A stretch of DNA of 64,000 nt, taken from NCBI GenBank assembly GCA_947179155.2, contig OX359264.1:61777202-61841201 (forward strand), written 5' to 3'. This document shows, one piece after another, positions 11,750 to 23,074 of this stretch. The position numbers were made by a program, and so were the translations under genes. The DNA is from Hedera helix. Its lineage: Eukaryota > Streptophyta > Magnoliopsida > Apiales > Araliaceae. Position 1 is the first letter of the stretch; each line of letters opens with the position of its first letter. The notes under the pieces are model-generated. The model had not been told where the DNA came from. It worked only from the letters and a program-made list of their open reading frames with translations, and ran no database searches.

Positions 11750-13540
11750 TGAAAGGATAATTTTAGTCTACTATTGGAGAGAGCTTATATTATTAGAAGA
11801 CGAATCAGAGAGGAGTATTATTGTGGAGAGAGAAAGAAAGGATAGGATTTAATCCAATCCAATGTTTTTGTGAAACAACACCAATAGAATATCATTATGA
11901 TTCCGGATTCTTCTCTCCATCTTTTGGAATTGGAACTTATTACTCCCCCGTTTCAAATTAGAAGGTTTTAATTTTTTTGGTTAAATTAATTATTTTTAAG
12001 GGTCGGCGTGAAAAATAAGATATGGATTTTATTAAATATTTTTTTTTATATATTTGTATTGAATTTAATACATAAAATTTATTAATATATTATTTTTTTA
12101 TACATTAAATTTAATACAAATATATAAATAAATAATATTATACATTAAATTTCACGCTTAAAAAAGACACACCGTAAGAAAATCCTAATCGATAAAGCCC
12201 ACTATCCTCTCTTAATCACTTCGGGAGCATATATGTGTCAGCCCCATACTACCCATTAATTAATTTAAAACAAAATAAAAAATTTTACTATTAAATTTAG
12301 AAGATAATATATAAAAATAATATTTCATTTTTTCAGTTATAAAATTATTATTATTTTTTGAAAATTTATTTTAAATATTTTTAAATTTAAAATTAATAAG
12401 ATTATAAAATAATAATAGTATAATTAATAATTTTTTTAGATAATATACCGTATTTATTATAATATAAATGTATTTAAGTAATTTTTGAGTTTAAAAATAT
12501 ATAAAGTTGATTATAAATAAAATATTTGAAAAAAAGTAAAAATTATGTAAAGAGTATTATAGTGAATGAGACACAAAATAAAACAACAAAGCTAAATTTA
12601 CAAAACGAAACTGTGATAGGGACATGAGGTAAAGGTTCCATATAAAAATGATATTTTAAATACTTAGTGCGACTAATAATTGCCAATAAAAAACAGAGAA
12701 TTGAATTTTTCTTAAATTAATTTAATATTTTTATAAATAAATTTTATTTTTGTGAAAATATTAATTTAAAAATATCATATTGACTTGAAAATTGATATTT
12801 TTATAAATTAATTTGATATTTTTATAATAAAAATATCAAATTGACTTATAAAAATATCAATTCTCTAAAGAAAAAAAAAGTCAAAGTTTCATATAAAAAT
12901 AATATTTTTATTATGTATATAAAAATGATAGTTTAAATACCCAGTGCAACTAATAATTGCCAATAAAAAAAACAAAATAGGATAGTATATATATATACCA
13001 GCGTCCAAAAGCGATCATCACTTATGTAAGCAACAACATTATTATCTGTTACTGAATTAAATACTTACTTCGTTTTTAATATTAAAATTTGAGGGAAAAG
13101 GTCACGTTCAAAGTTTCAAAAAATTATAAATTATTATTTTTATATAATATGAAAAGTGAGTGTATTTAATTATATAAAATAATATTATTTTATATAATAT
13201 TTTACGCAATTATATGAAGTGTTTTTCACTTTTCTTTTATCTTATAGTTATATCTTTTGAGATTATCTTTACAACTAGAGATAAGATTTTAATTTTAAGA
13301 TTATAAAGTGTCAAAAAAAAAGAGTTAACATATATATATATATATATCTTGGAAAGAAATGGAGCAAATTATTGTGATAAGCCAGGTGTTGATGTTCTGT
13401 TCAACAGTAGATTTACTGAATGGCAAGTATCGTGACACTTGACTTAGTTTCGAGGTAGGAAGATAATATTTTAAATTTGAAAATTATGATTAATGACAGA
13501 ACAAAATAGGTTTACCAATTAGATAGAAAAACATTGAGAC
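11750..13540. other. AT-rich intergenic DNA upstream of the DUF760 gene
   Basis: Very AT-rich. It holds the promoter of the minus-strand DUF760 gene near 11750-11850, a palindrome bracketed by direct repeats (12638-12969) and a short TA microsatellite near 13330-13348. No coding region is supported. Confidence 0.6.
12638..12969. repeat. Palindrome (12791-12861) flanked by 53-bp direct repeats
   Basis: Two near-identical blocks at 12638-12690 and 12917-12969 contain ataattgccaataaaa and differ by only a few bases. Between them, 12791-12861 is an almost perfect inverted repeat: about 35 bp of attgatatttttataaa-type sequence pairs with its complement with about two mismatches and almost no loop. 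Confidence 0.8.
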
Positions 13541-15170
13541 AATTCAGATCACTTGATTCTATAAATTTCAACACTAAAAACAGAAAGATCATACATTATT
13601 CCACAACTATGCTTGAACTTCTTATTGTAAATAATTATAATTGATGACAATATTTTAATAATGTGTGTGATATATTGAGTCAGCGTCATAATCTTATTCA
13701 ATTGATAAAAAAGCGGGACTCGCGTCATCTTCTCTTCTTCTTCTTCACCATGCCATGCCATGACATGCCATGCTCTCCGCTCGCTAGGAATCAGTGGATC
13801 TCCTCCTCCTCCTCTTGTTTATTAGCACTGAAAAACCCTCATGCTAGCTAGCTAGCTACTACAAAACCCAACCCAACAAAAAAGTGAAGAGGAGAAAAAC
13901 CAAAAGGAAAACGATCCCAAGTACAGCCAGCCACCTTACCAAAAATTTCAATACAACTTGGAGAATTTAAGGAATATATGGTTTAAACAGCTAATCAAAT
14001 AATTCGATCAAATTTAGCTTCAGCAGTTGCAACTTACAAGTCGATCTCAAAGAAGCCCTACCCACCTAACCGAGCTAAACCTGAAAAAATCTCTCTCTAT
14101 CTGTGAGCTACCCACCCCCCTGTGCTTTTGTTAAACTTGCGTGTACTTTTCTTTTCTTTCAGCAACCAAAATACAAGAAATATGAAGGCAAAAGACTTTT
14201 GGATGCTCTTTCTCTCTAGAAAAGTAGATACTCCATATAGATATAGATAAAAAGGAAAAAGCAAGAAAAAATAAGCTAAAAGAACCTTGGATGCTGCTTT
14301 GTCTCTGTAGGTATAAGGTGCAGAGCAGCCATTAAAAGCCCATTTAACCACTTGGGAGTCAACTTTATATCTATCCGTTGCTTGTCTAACCAAAAGGAAA
14401 AGATTATATCCGTTCCACTAGTCACCTACATAATAATAATAATAGTTATACAAAATCTTGAAAAATAAACTTACTACATGCTCCTCCTTCCCATCCATAG
14501 ATAAATAAAATTTCTTATTAACTTCTAAAAAATATTAAGAATTTTTACTCAACACACTTGAACATAATTGTTTAATAATAAACCTCAAAAAGAGTAAATT
14601 TATTAGGATTTTCTTAGACGCTGAAAATAATACATAATAATATTTATTTATGTATTTGCACTGAATTCAATGCATAAAAAAATAATATACTAATAGACCT
14701 CATGTATTGAATTCTGTACAAATATATAAACAAATAAAATTTACCCTTATTTTCCGCGCTTAACATGCTAAGAGGACCCAATTTATTATTACAAAAATTT
14801 ATGTTTAAACGAGCCATGCAAATTTTAATCTTAAGAAAAGAACAAAACAGTAGGACTCTCAAACTGTTAATAGCTGTAATATTATCATACCCGAGTCAGA
14901 AATAGTTGAGCGTTTTGGGAACCCATTTCAATCTCACTAAAGTGGATTCCAACAAATGGATGCAGGCTAGGCCAGCCACGGCGTGAGCTTGAAAATTTAG
15001 CAAAAAAATCAGTAGTTGCTTCTTAATCTTTTTATGGTTTTCTTCAAAAACCAGCTTAATCCCTTGTGAGAGAGAGAAAAAGGGGCACCCAGAGTCCACT
15101 GTTCCATAAAAAGAATGGTCATGTGAGATTGTTTCTTCCTTACTTGTCATTTACCATCTTCCCTTCAATC
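13541..15170. other. Intergenic DNA downstream of the GH17 gene
   Basis: No gene is recognised. Open frames at 14097-14393 and 14896-15150 (minus strand) show no domain; the second lies where the 3' untranslated region of the GH17 gene should be. A catgccatgccatg run and a gctagctagcta run near 13749-13856 are simple-sequence patches. I looked for conserved plant microRNA sequences in the less AT-rich part and recognised none. Confidence 0.45.
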
Positions 15171-17762
15171 TCAAAGAGTAACACTTGGGAACTTGCAAGA
15201 TCTGTAACCTGCAACGTTTGTGATCAAATTCAAGAAGCTAATCAGAAATACAACATCAGGGATCAAAAGAAAAAGAAGAAAAAAAAGTTGTAAAGCATCT
15301 ATCTTTTTCCCCAACAGAAGAAAAAAAATTACTCAGATTTAATGAACTTCTTTGTTTGGTTTCGTAAACATAAATCGGTCCCTTTTTTCTTTTTTACCCA
15401 CAATTATATGTGGTGACTGTTGAGCTGTAAAACTTTTAAGAAATTAAAAAAGATATAGGTCGTTGCTTTTAAGCCATCTAAATATCAGGAATCAATATTA
15501 TGCTTATATTTTTTACTAAAACACACAATGACAGATGCATACATATATACATGCACTGATACACGTAAAACAAGCATTTCGCTTGTGAAAAAGAACATTT
15601 TTTAAGGGGGAGGGGGTGAGAGCCTTGCTCTGAGCACTAAATCTTTAGTCCCTCCCTCCCGTGCAAGGGCGGAGTCAAGAATCCTCCTTCACCCAGTTAA
15701 TCCTCCTTCACCCGGACTACAACTTCCAACAGCCCCTTTCCTCACACCCTCTTTTCTCCTCACAGCCCCTCCTCCTGTGCAGTGCTACCCTTTCCTCCTC
15801 ACAGCCCCTCCTCCTTCACCGGGGCTACCGCCCACCCGAGCCCATGAGTACCTCCGCCCTGCTCCCGTGTTTCATTGCTTATTGGAATCAATGGTTATGC
15901 TCTCTATCTCCCTCTATATAGATATCAAATTCTAGAATGCCATAACTATTGATATTCAAAATTGAATTCAGTATTGTTCTGCATTCCAATCATGTAATAT
16001 TTGTTCCATTATTATCAACATCATTGATTAATCTCTGTTCTCCAAAGACATTAATTAGAGTGGTGGTCAACCGAATATGAATATGTGAAATGATCCATAT
16101 AGAGTACCCTCAAATCCAAAAATATATACACTAATCTAGTACATTATATTTTCATGCTAAAAGTATTTAATAAGCTATGTGGTTACTTGCTTAAAAGTTG
16201 AAGCAATAAAAACACACTTAAATTATCATCACATCACGTTAATCAAAAGAAAGAGATATTAAAACAACTTGAGAACACTTACTTGGATCTTTGGCAGTCA
16301 TAGTTGCAAGCCCATTAAAAAAACAAGTCCCACCGACCTTCTTAAACTGAGCCCAATACGAACTAAAAGCAAAACTGGCATGCCAGACCAATGAATTCGG
16401 TTTATAACACTTCCCACCGGGTTGAATCGGGTCACAAGTTCCATTCCCTTGCCCGCAGGCATAAGCCAGCGCCGCCGCCACCTCGGTGGTATTCGCCCCT
16501 TTTTTCACCAAACACCACAACTTTCCCTTATACGGTTCATTATTTGTGGGCTTCGGCAGCGGCTTGTACTCAGATTCCGGCTTCTTCCCGGATAAATCAA
16601 TCTCATAAATAGTCGTCCCATTCGGATATAGCAGCCCAAAGTGCCTCTCAGTGCCCGGACCTGGCTTTTGGTTCTCATTATACAGAGCAAAAACAAAAGC
16701 CGGCAGCACAACCCCCGGTCGAGCTGGGGTCCCGGCCGGCGGTTTAGCAGACAGCTTCTTAGCGGCGTTACGGTTATAAGTGGCGGCATTGTAAATATTA
16801 GCTCCAATCTGATCAATATCGCCGCCATTAGGCCAGCCCGTTTCAGAAATAAATAGCCGGATATCCGGATACCCGAGTTTTTTCATAGCAAAAATTACGG
16901 TGTCCAGCATTTGATCGAGCAGGTTTGTGTATGTAAGACCCGAAACTGGATCCGTATAGGTTATATTTGTAGCTGATAATAATGCATAATCAAGACTAAT
17001 GAAGTTGGGGTTACTGGACCATTGAAAATAAGGGTAAGCATCCAAGAAGAACAAAGATTTAGTCCGGTTCAAGAATTTCAACACGGGTTGTACCACCGGA
17101 GAAGCAATGTCGGAACGGAAAGTTCCGTTTGAAGGTGGGAATGTAGATTCCAACACGTCCATGGCCATGGGAGTTCCGATTTTGATTTTGTAAAGCTTGT
17201 AACGCTTGAGGGAGTATCTGACTCTGCGCATGGCGGGTAAGAGGTTGAACCAGGTGAGTCGGTCGGGTTGGGATAGGTCCGACAGGATTTCGTTTCCGAT
17301 GAGGAGATATCTGATCTTGGTTTCCGGGTAAAAGGGTAGGACATTGGAATGGACCCAGTGGTCGGCTAGGGTTTGGTTGGTGGAAAAGTTAGAAATGAGC
17401 TGATTTGGGAGCATGATTGAGACTTGGAGGTCGGTGTTTTTGAGGGCTTTGAGGATTTTGGGATTGACATCGTAGATTTTGACGCGTTTGGCGTTGAGGG
17501 ATTTGATGAGACGGATGGATTTAGACGGAGAAGGTAAGTTATTCCCCAGTTGGCCGTAGTTTACTCCAATCTTTGACGAGAACTCTGCAACTGATTGTTA
17601 AATAAACAACAACAGCAACAAAAAATGGAAATGGGTTAGACAAAATATTCGATTTGTAAATAAAAGATGATGTATAATAAATACTCCAGTAGTAATTCAG
17701 TGAGACTTACAGGAGAAAGAAGCGAGGAAAGAGAGCATAAGGAAGTTGAATAAGCAAGTCAT
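15171..17762 (-). CDS. Glucan endo-1,3-beta-glucosidase, GH17 with C-terminal X8 (CBM43) domain
   Basis: Secreted enzyme that hydrolyses 1,3-beta-glucan (callose) in the cell wall. Exons 17762-17711, 17590-16283 and 15208-15171 give 465 aa. Exon 1 encodes a signal peptide (MTCLFNFLMLSFLASFS), and the mature part begins near FAEFSSKIGVNYGQLG. The GH17 acid/base is Glu118 (LLIGNEI) and the nucleophile Glu267 (FISETGWPNGG). The X8 domain starts near LWCLVKKG (about residue 375) with the expected cysteines. A strong donor at 16282 (CCAAgtaagtg) requires a last exon; 15208-15171, behind tttgcag-type acceptor sequence, supplies SYRSCKFPSVTL and a stop, the classic family ending. No GPI-anchor tail follows. 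Reading through the donor would give a non-family tail to 16239, which I reject. Confidence 0.92.
15600..15870. repeat. C-rich island in GH17 intron 2 with internal duplication
   Basis: Inside the 1.07-kb second intron, about 270 bp is strikingly rich in C and CT on the plus strand, unlike its AT-rich surroundings. A phrase around cctcacagcccctcctcc occurs twice (about 15757 and 15797), a tandem duplication of about 40 bp. G-rich and C-rich runs at 15605-15616 and 15650-15660 could pair. It may be an inserted element, but I see no ends. Confidence 0.5.
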
Positions 17763-19576
17763 CTGCGGTTTTCTGTTGTTGTCGTTGTTGTTTACAGTGA
17801 AGAAATGAGAGGGAGGTTTGTTGAGGAGGAGATATTGATGAAAGCTGATGATGGAGCATTTATGGGATAGAAACAGTCAACAGACAGATAGATAGATAGA
17901 TGTTGTCTTGTCCCTTGAGAGAATGAAAAGGTTGTTATGGGGGGATTATACTTGACGACTCCGGGGAGCTGCCGAGTATCTAGGGCATGTTCGGCACCAC
18001 CTATTTAAAAGTTAATTAATTTAATTTATAAATATTTAAATTAAAAAAAAGTATTTTAGATTATTTTTTTTTTAACTTATAAATTAAAAGAAAAGTAAAA
18101 AAAAAAAAGAGCAACTAATTGTTATTTAAAAAAATGACTTTTAAAATAACTTATAAGTCATTTTTTTAAGTTGATCAACCCAAATGAAATAACAAAAATA
18201 TCCTCTTTTATTTTTTTAATATTTTTTTTACTAAAGGATATTTTAGTAATTCTTATATTTTACTTAACTTATAAATCATTATTAACAGAACACATCTATA
18301 ACTATTACTTATAATTCTCGACTTATAAATAAAAGTGATGCCGAACACTTTTACTTATAAATCTACTAAAATTTTAACTTTAAGTAAATAAAAAAAAAGT
18401 CATTCCCGAAGGGCTCCTTAGTTTACTTGTTTGATCAGTAAAAAAATTATAAATTCTAAAAAAAAATACTAACTCTTGCAAATATATTTTTATTTTTCTA
18501 AAACTTAAAAGTTTATTAATTTAATATTATAACGAAATAATCTAATTATTATTAAAAAAAACTTGAGAATATGATCTCATTTTGCACTATTATTACTATA
18601 AATAAACAATTTTTGTGAAATATCAAAAAATAATGAATAAGACTCTTTATATGAAAATTTGAAAATAAAGAGAGCATTATTTTTGAGAAAATATATCACT
18701 TCTAAATCTATCCCTAGCTAAGAAATATGAAGAATTAAAAGACAACTTAAATGAGACTTGTTTAATAAAGAAGTTTTATTAATATTTTTATTTTTTAAAA
18801 ATATCAATAATAGTATAAAAAGACTTTAGATTCTTTAATTTACAATTAAAAATTTATATTATTATATCACCATCAAATTAAATATTAGATAAATGAAAAA
18901 TGAAAAATAATATATATCTATCGATAAATATGTGGCAAAATTAAATTGCAACTAACGTGGATGTCTTGCGATAAGATTAAATAAATTAGTGTGGAGTTAT
19001 TCTTAATTCCTACCTACAAAATGAAACAAATTAGTGTAGAGTTATTCTTAATTCCTTTCTCATGTAAACACATATATCGCAATTATAATTCGATTAAAAT
19101 TTTTTACAATATATAACAAGACTCAATTTAAATTAAAAGTGATTATCTAATCATCTTTTAACCCCCTTCTCCCATTCCCTATATTTCTAGAACTGAAATG
19201 TATCATATACTTCTATTGTAATTTTATAAATATTTTTTTTAAAAACATGGAATAAATTTAAATATAAATATAAAATAAAAATACTCATTAAGTTTTGTAT
19301 CAGGATTTTCTTTTTTCTTTTTTCTTTTTAAAACGGGAGGAGTAGTGTTATTAGAAGACCATACATAAAGCCTAATTTTTGAATTGTACAAATGAAAATG
19401 AGAATGAAATAATTTATTTTTATGTAATAAAAAAAAATTCTATTTAGTTGTTCTAATAGAATAAAATAAATCAATTCTATTTTTGCAAAATTTATAAATT
19501 TTATTTCTTAAAAAATAAAATAATTTATTTCAAAACATTTAACTTTCTATTTTATATATATATATATATATATATA
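17763..19576. other. GH17 promoter and AT-rich intergenic DNA
   Basis: The promoter and 5' untranslated region of the minus-strand GH17 gene lie next to 17763. Further out is very AT-rich DNA with a MITE-like element at about 17985-18350, ending in a TA microsatellite (about 19551-19576) that was the target of the adjacent solo LTR. Confidence 0.55.
17985..18350. mobile_element. MITE-like element with gttcggca inverted ends
   Basis: Near 17988 the sequence reads gttcggcacca and near 18338 it reads gatgccgaac, its inverse with one change. The interior is AT-rich with internal inverted stretches (aacttataa and complement). Ends of this kind are common in hAT-type plant MITEs. No target duplication is clear, so ends and class are tentative. 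Confidence 0.4.
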
Positions 19577-20057
19577 TGTAAGACCCCGAATTTTATGAAA
19601 TACAAAATTTAATTTTTCTTTATATATATATTTTTTTGAAACAGTAAGTGGTTAAATTAACAAAATTGAAAGTTAAGGATGTTATGTGCAAATTTTATTT
19701 TGTCGGACAATATTCGCTTTGTCGGGGAATATTCGTTTGGTCGGGGAATATTCGTGCCGTACGACGGCGCCGAAATAATAAATTATTGGTGGACCCCACA
19801 ACGGAATATTTGTCGGATATAGAAAACGACAGAAGTAACCTTTTTAAATAAAAATAGTCAACGGAACTGTTAAAATACCGGTGATAAAAGAATAGTGGCA
19901 TACGGTAGTTTATGGTATTTTCTGTAGCACACGGTACTCTACAGTAACACACGGTATTGCATAGTGTCTCATATTATTGGTCTGATAATTGACACCGTAA
20001 TTGTTACGCATCATTTCATCGATAATTGTCACTGCATAATATTTTATATTATCAATT

Positions 20058-20228
20058 CAATAATTGTTGTTACACAGTATTTTGCATTATTGATTTAATA
20101 ATTGTCATTACACTGTATTTTATATCATTGAGTCAATAATTGTTGTTGCACTGTTTTTAAAATTATTGAACCTAATAATTGTCACAGTAACATATGCACA
20201 GTAATTCACATTATTGAATCAATAATTG
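20058..20228 (+). promoter_or_regulatory. U3 array of CAATAATTG (HD-Zip-type) sites
   Basis: Exact CAATAATTG occurs at 20058-20066, 20134-20142 and 20220-20228, with one-base variants between (taataattg near 20096 and 20173). The 9-mer is the known binding consensus CAAT(A/T)ATTG of class I HD-Zip factors. The array lies about 500-660 bp upstream of the LTR TATA box and recurs in the other LTR copies. Function is inferred. Confidence 0.5.
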
Positions 20229-20399
20229 TCATTACACAGTAACGTATGCTTTATTTTACATTATTGTTATCTCTATTATGATGTTATTTAAACAGTTGTA
20301 TTTCATTAATTTATTGACTTGATATCTAAGAGCTAACTATACTGTATTTATAACAATTAGTCATAATAATTGAATTGATAAAGTTATTTGTTTATAATA

Positions 20400-20640
20400 T
20401 AAAGTTAGGTGATTATTAGGTGATATGAAATGAATGGTGTAGATTAAAGTGTGAATTATTGTTGAATAATTGAATTGATTTGTTTATAATATAAAGTTAG
20501 GTGATTATTAGGTGATATGAAATGAATGGTGTAGATTAAAGTGTGAATTATTGTTGAATAATTAAATTGATTTGTTTATAATATAAAGTTAGGTGATTAT
20601 TAGGTGATATGAAATGAATGGTGTAGATTAAAGATAATAT
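20400..20640 (+). repeat. About 92-bp tandem repeat in LTR A, nearly three units
   Basis: Units beginning aaagttaggtgattatta start near 20401, 20493 and 20585. The full LTR copies at 33491 and 41126 have two units here, so LTR A gained one. Confidence 0.85.
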
Positions 20641-20720
20641 AATATTTGAAATGGATGGTGTAGATTAAAAGATGATCTTTAAATGAATGGTTTAGATTAA
20701 ATGAATGATAAGATTTTTGG

Positions 20721-20730
20721 CTATAAATAG
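20721..20730 (+). promoter_or_regulatory. TATA box of LTR A
   Basis: ctataaatag within tttttggctataaatagaag is a textbook plant TATA box about 1.14 kb into the LTR. All copies keep it: reverse strand at 28845-28854, 31750-31759, 35276-35285 and 42911-42920. Transcription (R start) is expected about 30 bp downstream. Confidence 0.75.
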
Positions 20731-21104
20731 AAGCCTTAACTTAAGGATTTTTCATAAACTTCCTTACTTGTTCTTTCTTTCTCTCTCTAAATACTTCTTG
20801 TAAAAGTTCTCTCTAAGTGTGCTTAAGTCATCTTGAGTATTTGTGAAGATCTATAAGTATACTTGTACTGTTCAAGTTAATCAACCTCATTTAAATCAAT
20901 ATCCAGTCACGTGTTGAGGTAAGGGATACCATCTTTTTCATCTTCCATTATTCAAACGTACTATGGTAAGGGATACCATCTTTTTCATCTTCTATTATTC
21001 AAACGTACTATGGTAAGGGATTATCATTATTTGATTCTCGATAATAATATTGTTTCTTCCTTACTCATAAGACGTGCCTTTTATTTCCATGTATTAAATT
21101 GTGG

Positions 21105-21512
21105 GAATAACCTTACGGAGCGGATTGCCGCCTGTTGGTGAATAACCTTTCGTATTCATTCATTATTAATCTCTGAGAATAACCTTACGGAGCGGATTGC
21201 CGCCTGTTTGGTGAATAACTCTTTGTACTCAAATTCTATTAAATTGTGGGAATAACCTTACGGAGCGGATTGCCGCCTGTTTGGTGAATAACTCTTTGTA
21301 CTCAAATTCTATTAAATTGTGGGAATAACCTTACGGAGCGGATTGCCGCCTGTTGGTGAATAACCTTTCGTATTCATTCATTATTAATCTCTGAGAATAA
21401 CCTTACGGAGCGGATTGCCGCCTGTTTGGTGAATAACTCTTTGTACTCAAATTCTATTAAATTGTGGGAATAACCTTACGGAGCGGTTTGCCGCCTGTTG
21501 GTGAATAACCCT
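21105..21512 (+). repeat. 72/73-bp variable tandem repeat, six units in LTR A
   Basis: The core ccttacggagcggattgccg starts at 21111, 21183, 21256, 21329, 21401 and 21473. Two spacer types alternate (one with attcattattaatctctga, one with actcaaattctatta) in the order 1,2,2,1,2. The full-element LTRs and LTR B have four cores in the order 1,2,2, so LTR A carries an extra type 1-2 pair. Each core contains the small palindrome gcgg-attg-ccgc. The array lies downstream of the TATA box, so it should be transcribed. Confidence 0.9.
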
Positions 21513-22691
21513 TTGTATTAATTTCCTTCACCTTTTGTTAATCAAACCTGCTACGGTAAGGGATATTATTTTCTTTCATACTCCTAAATCGAAATTTATT
21601 ATGGAACTATTGCTTCTATAATTCCTGAAAATATTATATGTTCCATAATAGTTGAACTTCATTATTTCAACTGAACCTTCCTATTTACGTGAACCTTTCT
21701 ATTGAATTGTAACCGTTATTCTGAACTGTGGATCTTGAATTTCACTCCACATCATGTTGACAATTTGGACATTATTTGAATCTGTACAAAGTAAACTTCC
21801 GATACTTATTGTTATCCTATTTCTTCTGTTCATCATTTATATCATTCTAATCATCCAAAAATCAAGCTGTTGTGAATATCTGTGGCCGGGGGCACAGATG
21901 TGATATATTTGTTGAACAGATGATAGGTTAAAGGCGATATAATAGGTTAAAGGCGATACATCTGTTCGGTGTCTTTTATGGCACGTGGTGAATGTTCTCT
22001 TTGGCCCGTAGTGCAAAGATGAACTGTTGTTTGGTATGATTATGACCAAAGGCTGAATCTGGTATAATCATGACCGTTGGTGCTATATTGAATATCTTTG
22101 GCCCGTAGTACAAAGATGAACTGTTGATGTGCATGATTATGATCAGGAACTGTGAATTTGTATTATCTTGACTAATGATATTTCAGATGATAAAAGTTGA
22201 TGATGTTTTTCCTAAAAAGAGAACCGAGTGGACATTATAGTCTGCATTATTCTTCTAATAGATTACTCATTCCGCTGCTATTATTGATCTGAACGTTGTT
22301 TAAGAATTTAACTGCAGTTTTTGATATAAACCTTGTAGTCTATTGTATTCTATCAAGAACTCAACTGTTGAAGACTAATGATAATTTATTCGTCATTATC
22401 TTAGTCATGATATTCTTTACTGGGCTATTTGAGCTCACCCTTTCTTTTGTTCCATTGTTTTTCAACAGGAGATGAAAACATAACAGGGTCTAGCCGGGGA
22501 ATGGAGTGAGGGTCCGAGGAATAGTTATCATAGTCTTCACGTTTTGTAAAATAGTGTGGCAATAATAGTGAAGACTTAGTTGTGTATTATTATACACTGT
22601 ATTGTTGTACGTTGTGCTTTGTTGTAATAATTTTGTTGTAGTATTTTGACGACTCAAGTTTGGGCTGTGTGGGCCCAGATTTGGGGGCGTC

Positions 22692-22694
<3 letters not shown>

Positions 22695-22757
<63 letters not shown>
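22695..22757. repeat. (AT)n microsatellite
   Basis: An uninterrupted AT dinucleotide run of about 63 bp directly abuts the end of LTR A. A matching TA run precedes the LTR at about 19551-19576, so the LTR split one longer microsatellite. Confidence 0.95.
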
Positions 22758-22758
<1 letters not shown>

Positions 22759-22820
22759 GTCAATTTCATTCATTCGGTCTAAACTTAAAAGAGTAACGGT
22801 GAAAAAGGGAAGTGGTGTTA

Positions 22821-23074
22821 GGCCATCTCCAGTAGACCAGAGCTCCATCAATCTTAGACTAAATTTAGTATAGGACTCATCTTTCCTCTCCAGCAAGACT
22901 AAATATAATCTATGAGATTTTTCGGTAAATCAAAAGGACTATATTAAGGAACAAGATAGTCCATGGACTATAATTTTAAACATATTTAAATGGAAGGGTG
23001 GAAGGATAATTGGAGTTTTTTTGAATTCATTGATTATTTTAATCTTTTTATATTATAGTCAATTGGATAGTTGT
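22821..23074. mobile_element. Tourist-like MITE, left part
   Basis: Starts GGCCATCTCCAGTAGAC directly after TTA (22818-22820). The other end is at about 46311-46335, where gtctacacgctggagatg is followed by a TTA. Inverted ends of this type with a TTA target are characteristic of PIF/Harbinger (Tourist) MITEs. The interior is broken by the Athila-like element inserted at 23075; rejoined, the MITE would be about 360 bp. Confidence 0.6.

Larger units (their letters stand above)
19577..22694 (+). mobile_element. Solo LTR A of the Tekay-type family, sense strand plus
   Basis: A complete 3118-bp LTR beginning TGTAAGACCCCG and ending GGGGGCGTCACA, with no internal region. ATATA lies on both sides (19572-19576 and 22695-22699), fitting a 5-bp target duplication although it sits in a TA microsatellite. 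It matches both LTRs of the full element at 33491-43972 in reverse orientation. It is longer than they are (2846/2847 bp), mainly from extra tandem units at 20400-20640 and 21105-21512. Solo LTRs arise by recombination between the two LTRs of one insertion. Confidence 0.93.

Noticed and set aside
14097..14393. 98-codon minus-strand frame downstream of GH17
   Set aside because: No signal peptide, domain or plausible exon partner, and the composition is that of intergenic DNA.
16239..16282. GH17 ending by readthrough to the stop at 16239
   Set aside because: The strong donor at 16282 and the family-typical last exon at 15171-15208 explain the C-terminus much better.
20400..21512. CRISPR-like regular repeats
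   Set aside because: The units are contiguous tandem repeats in a plant LTR, with no unique spacers and no cas genes.
22646..22896. Open frames with long Tyr-Ile runs
   Set aside because: Translation of an (AT)n microsatellite, not protein.
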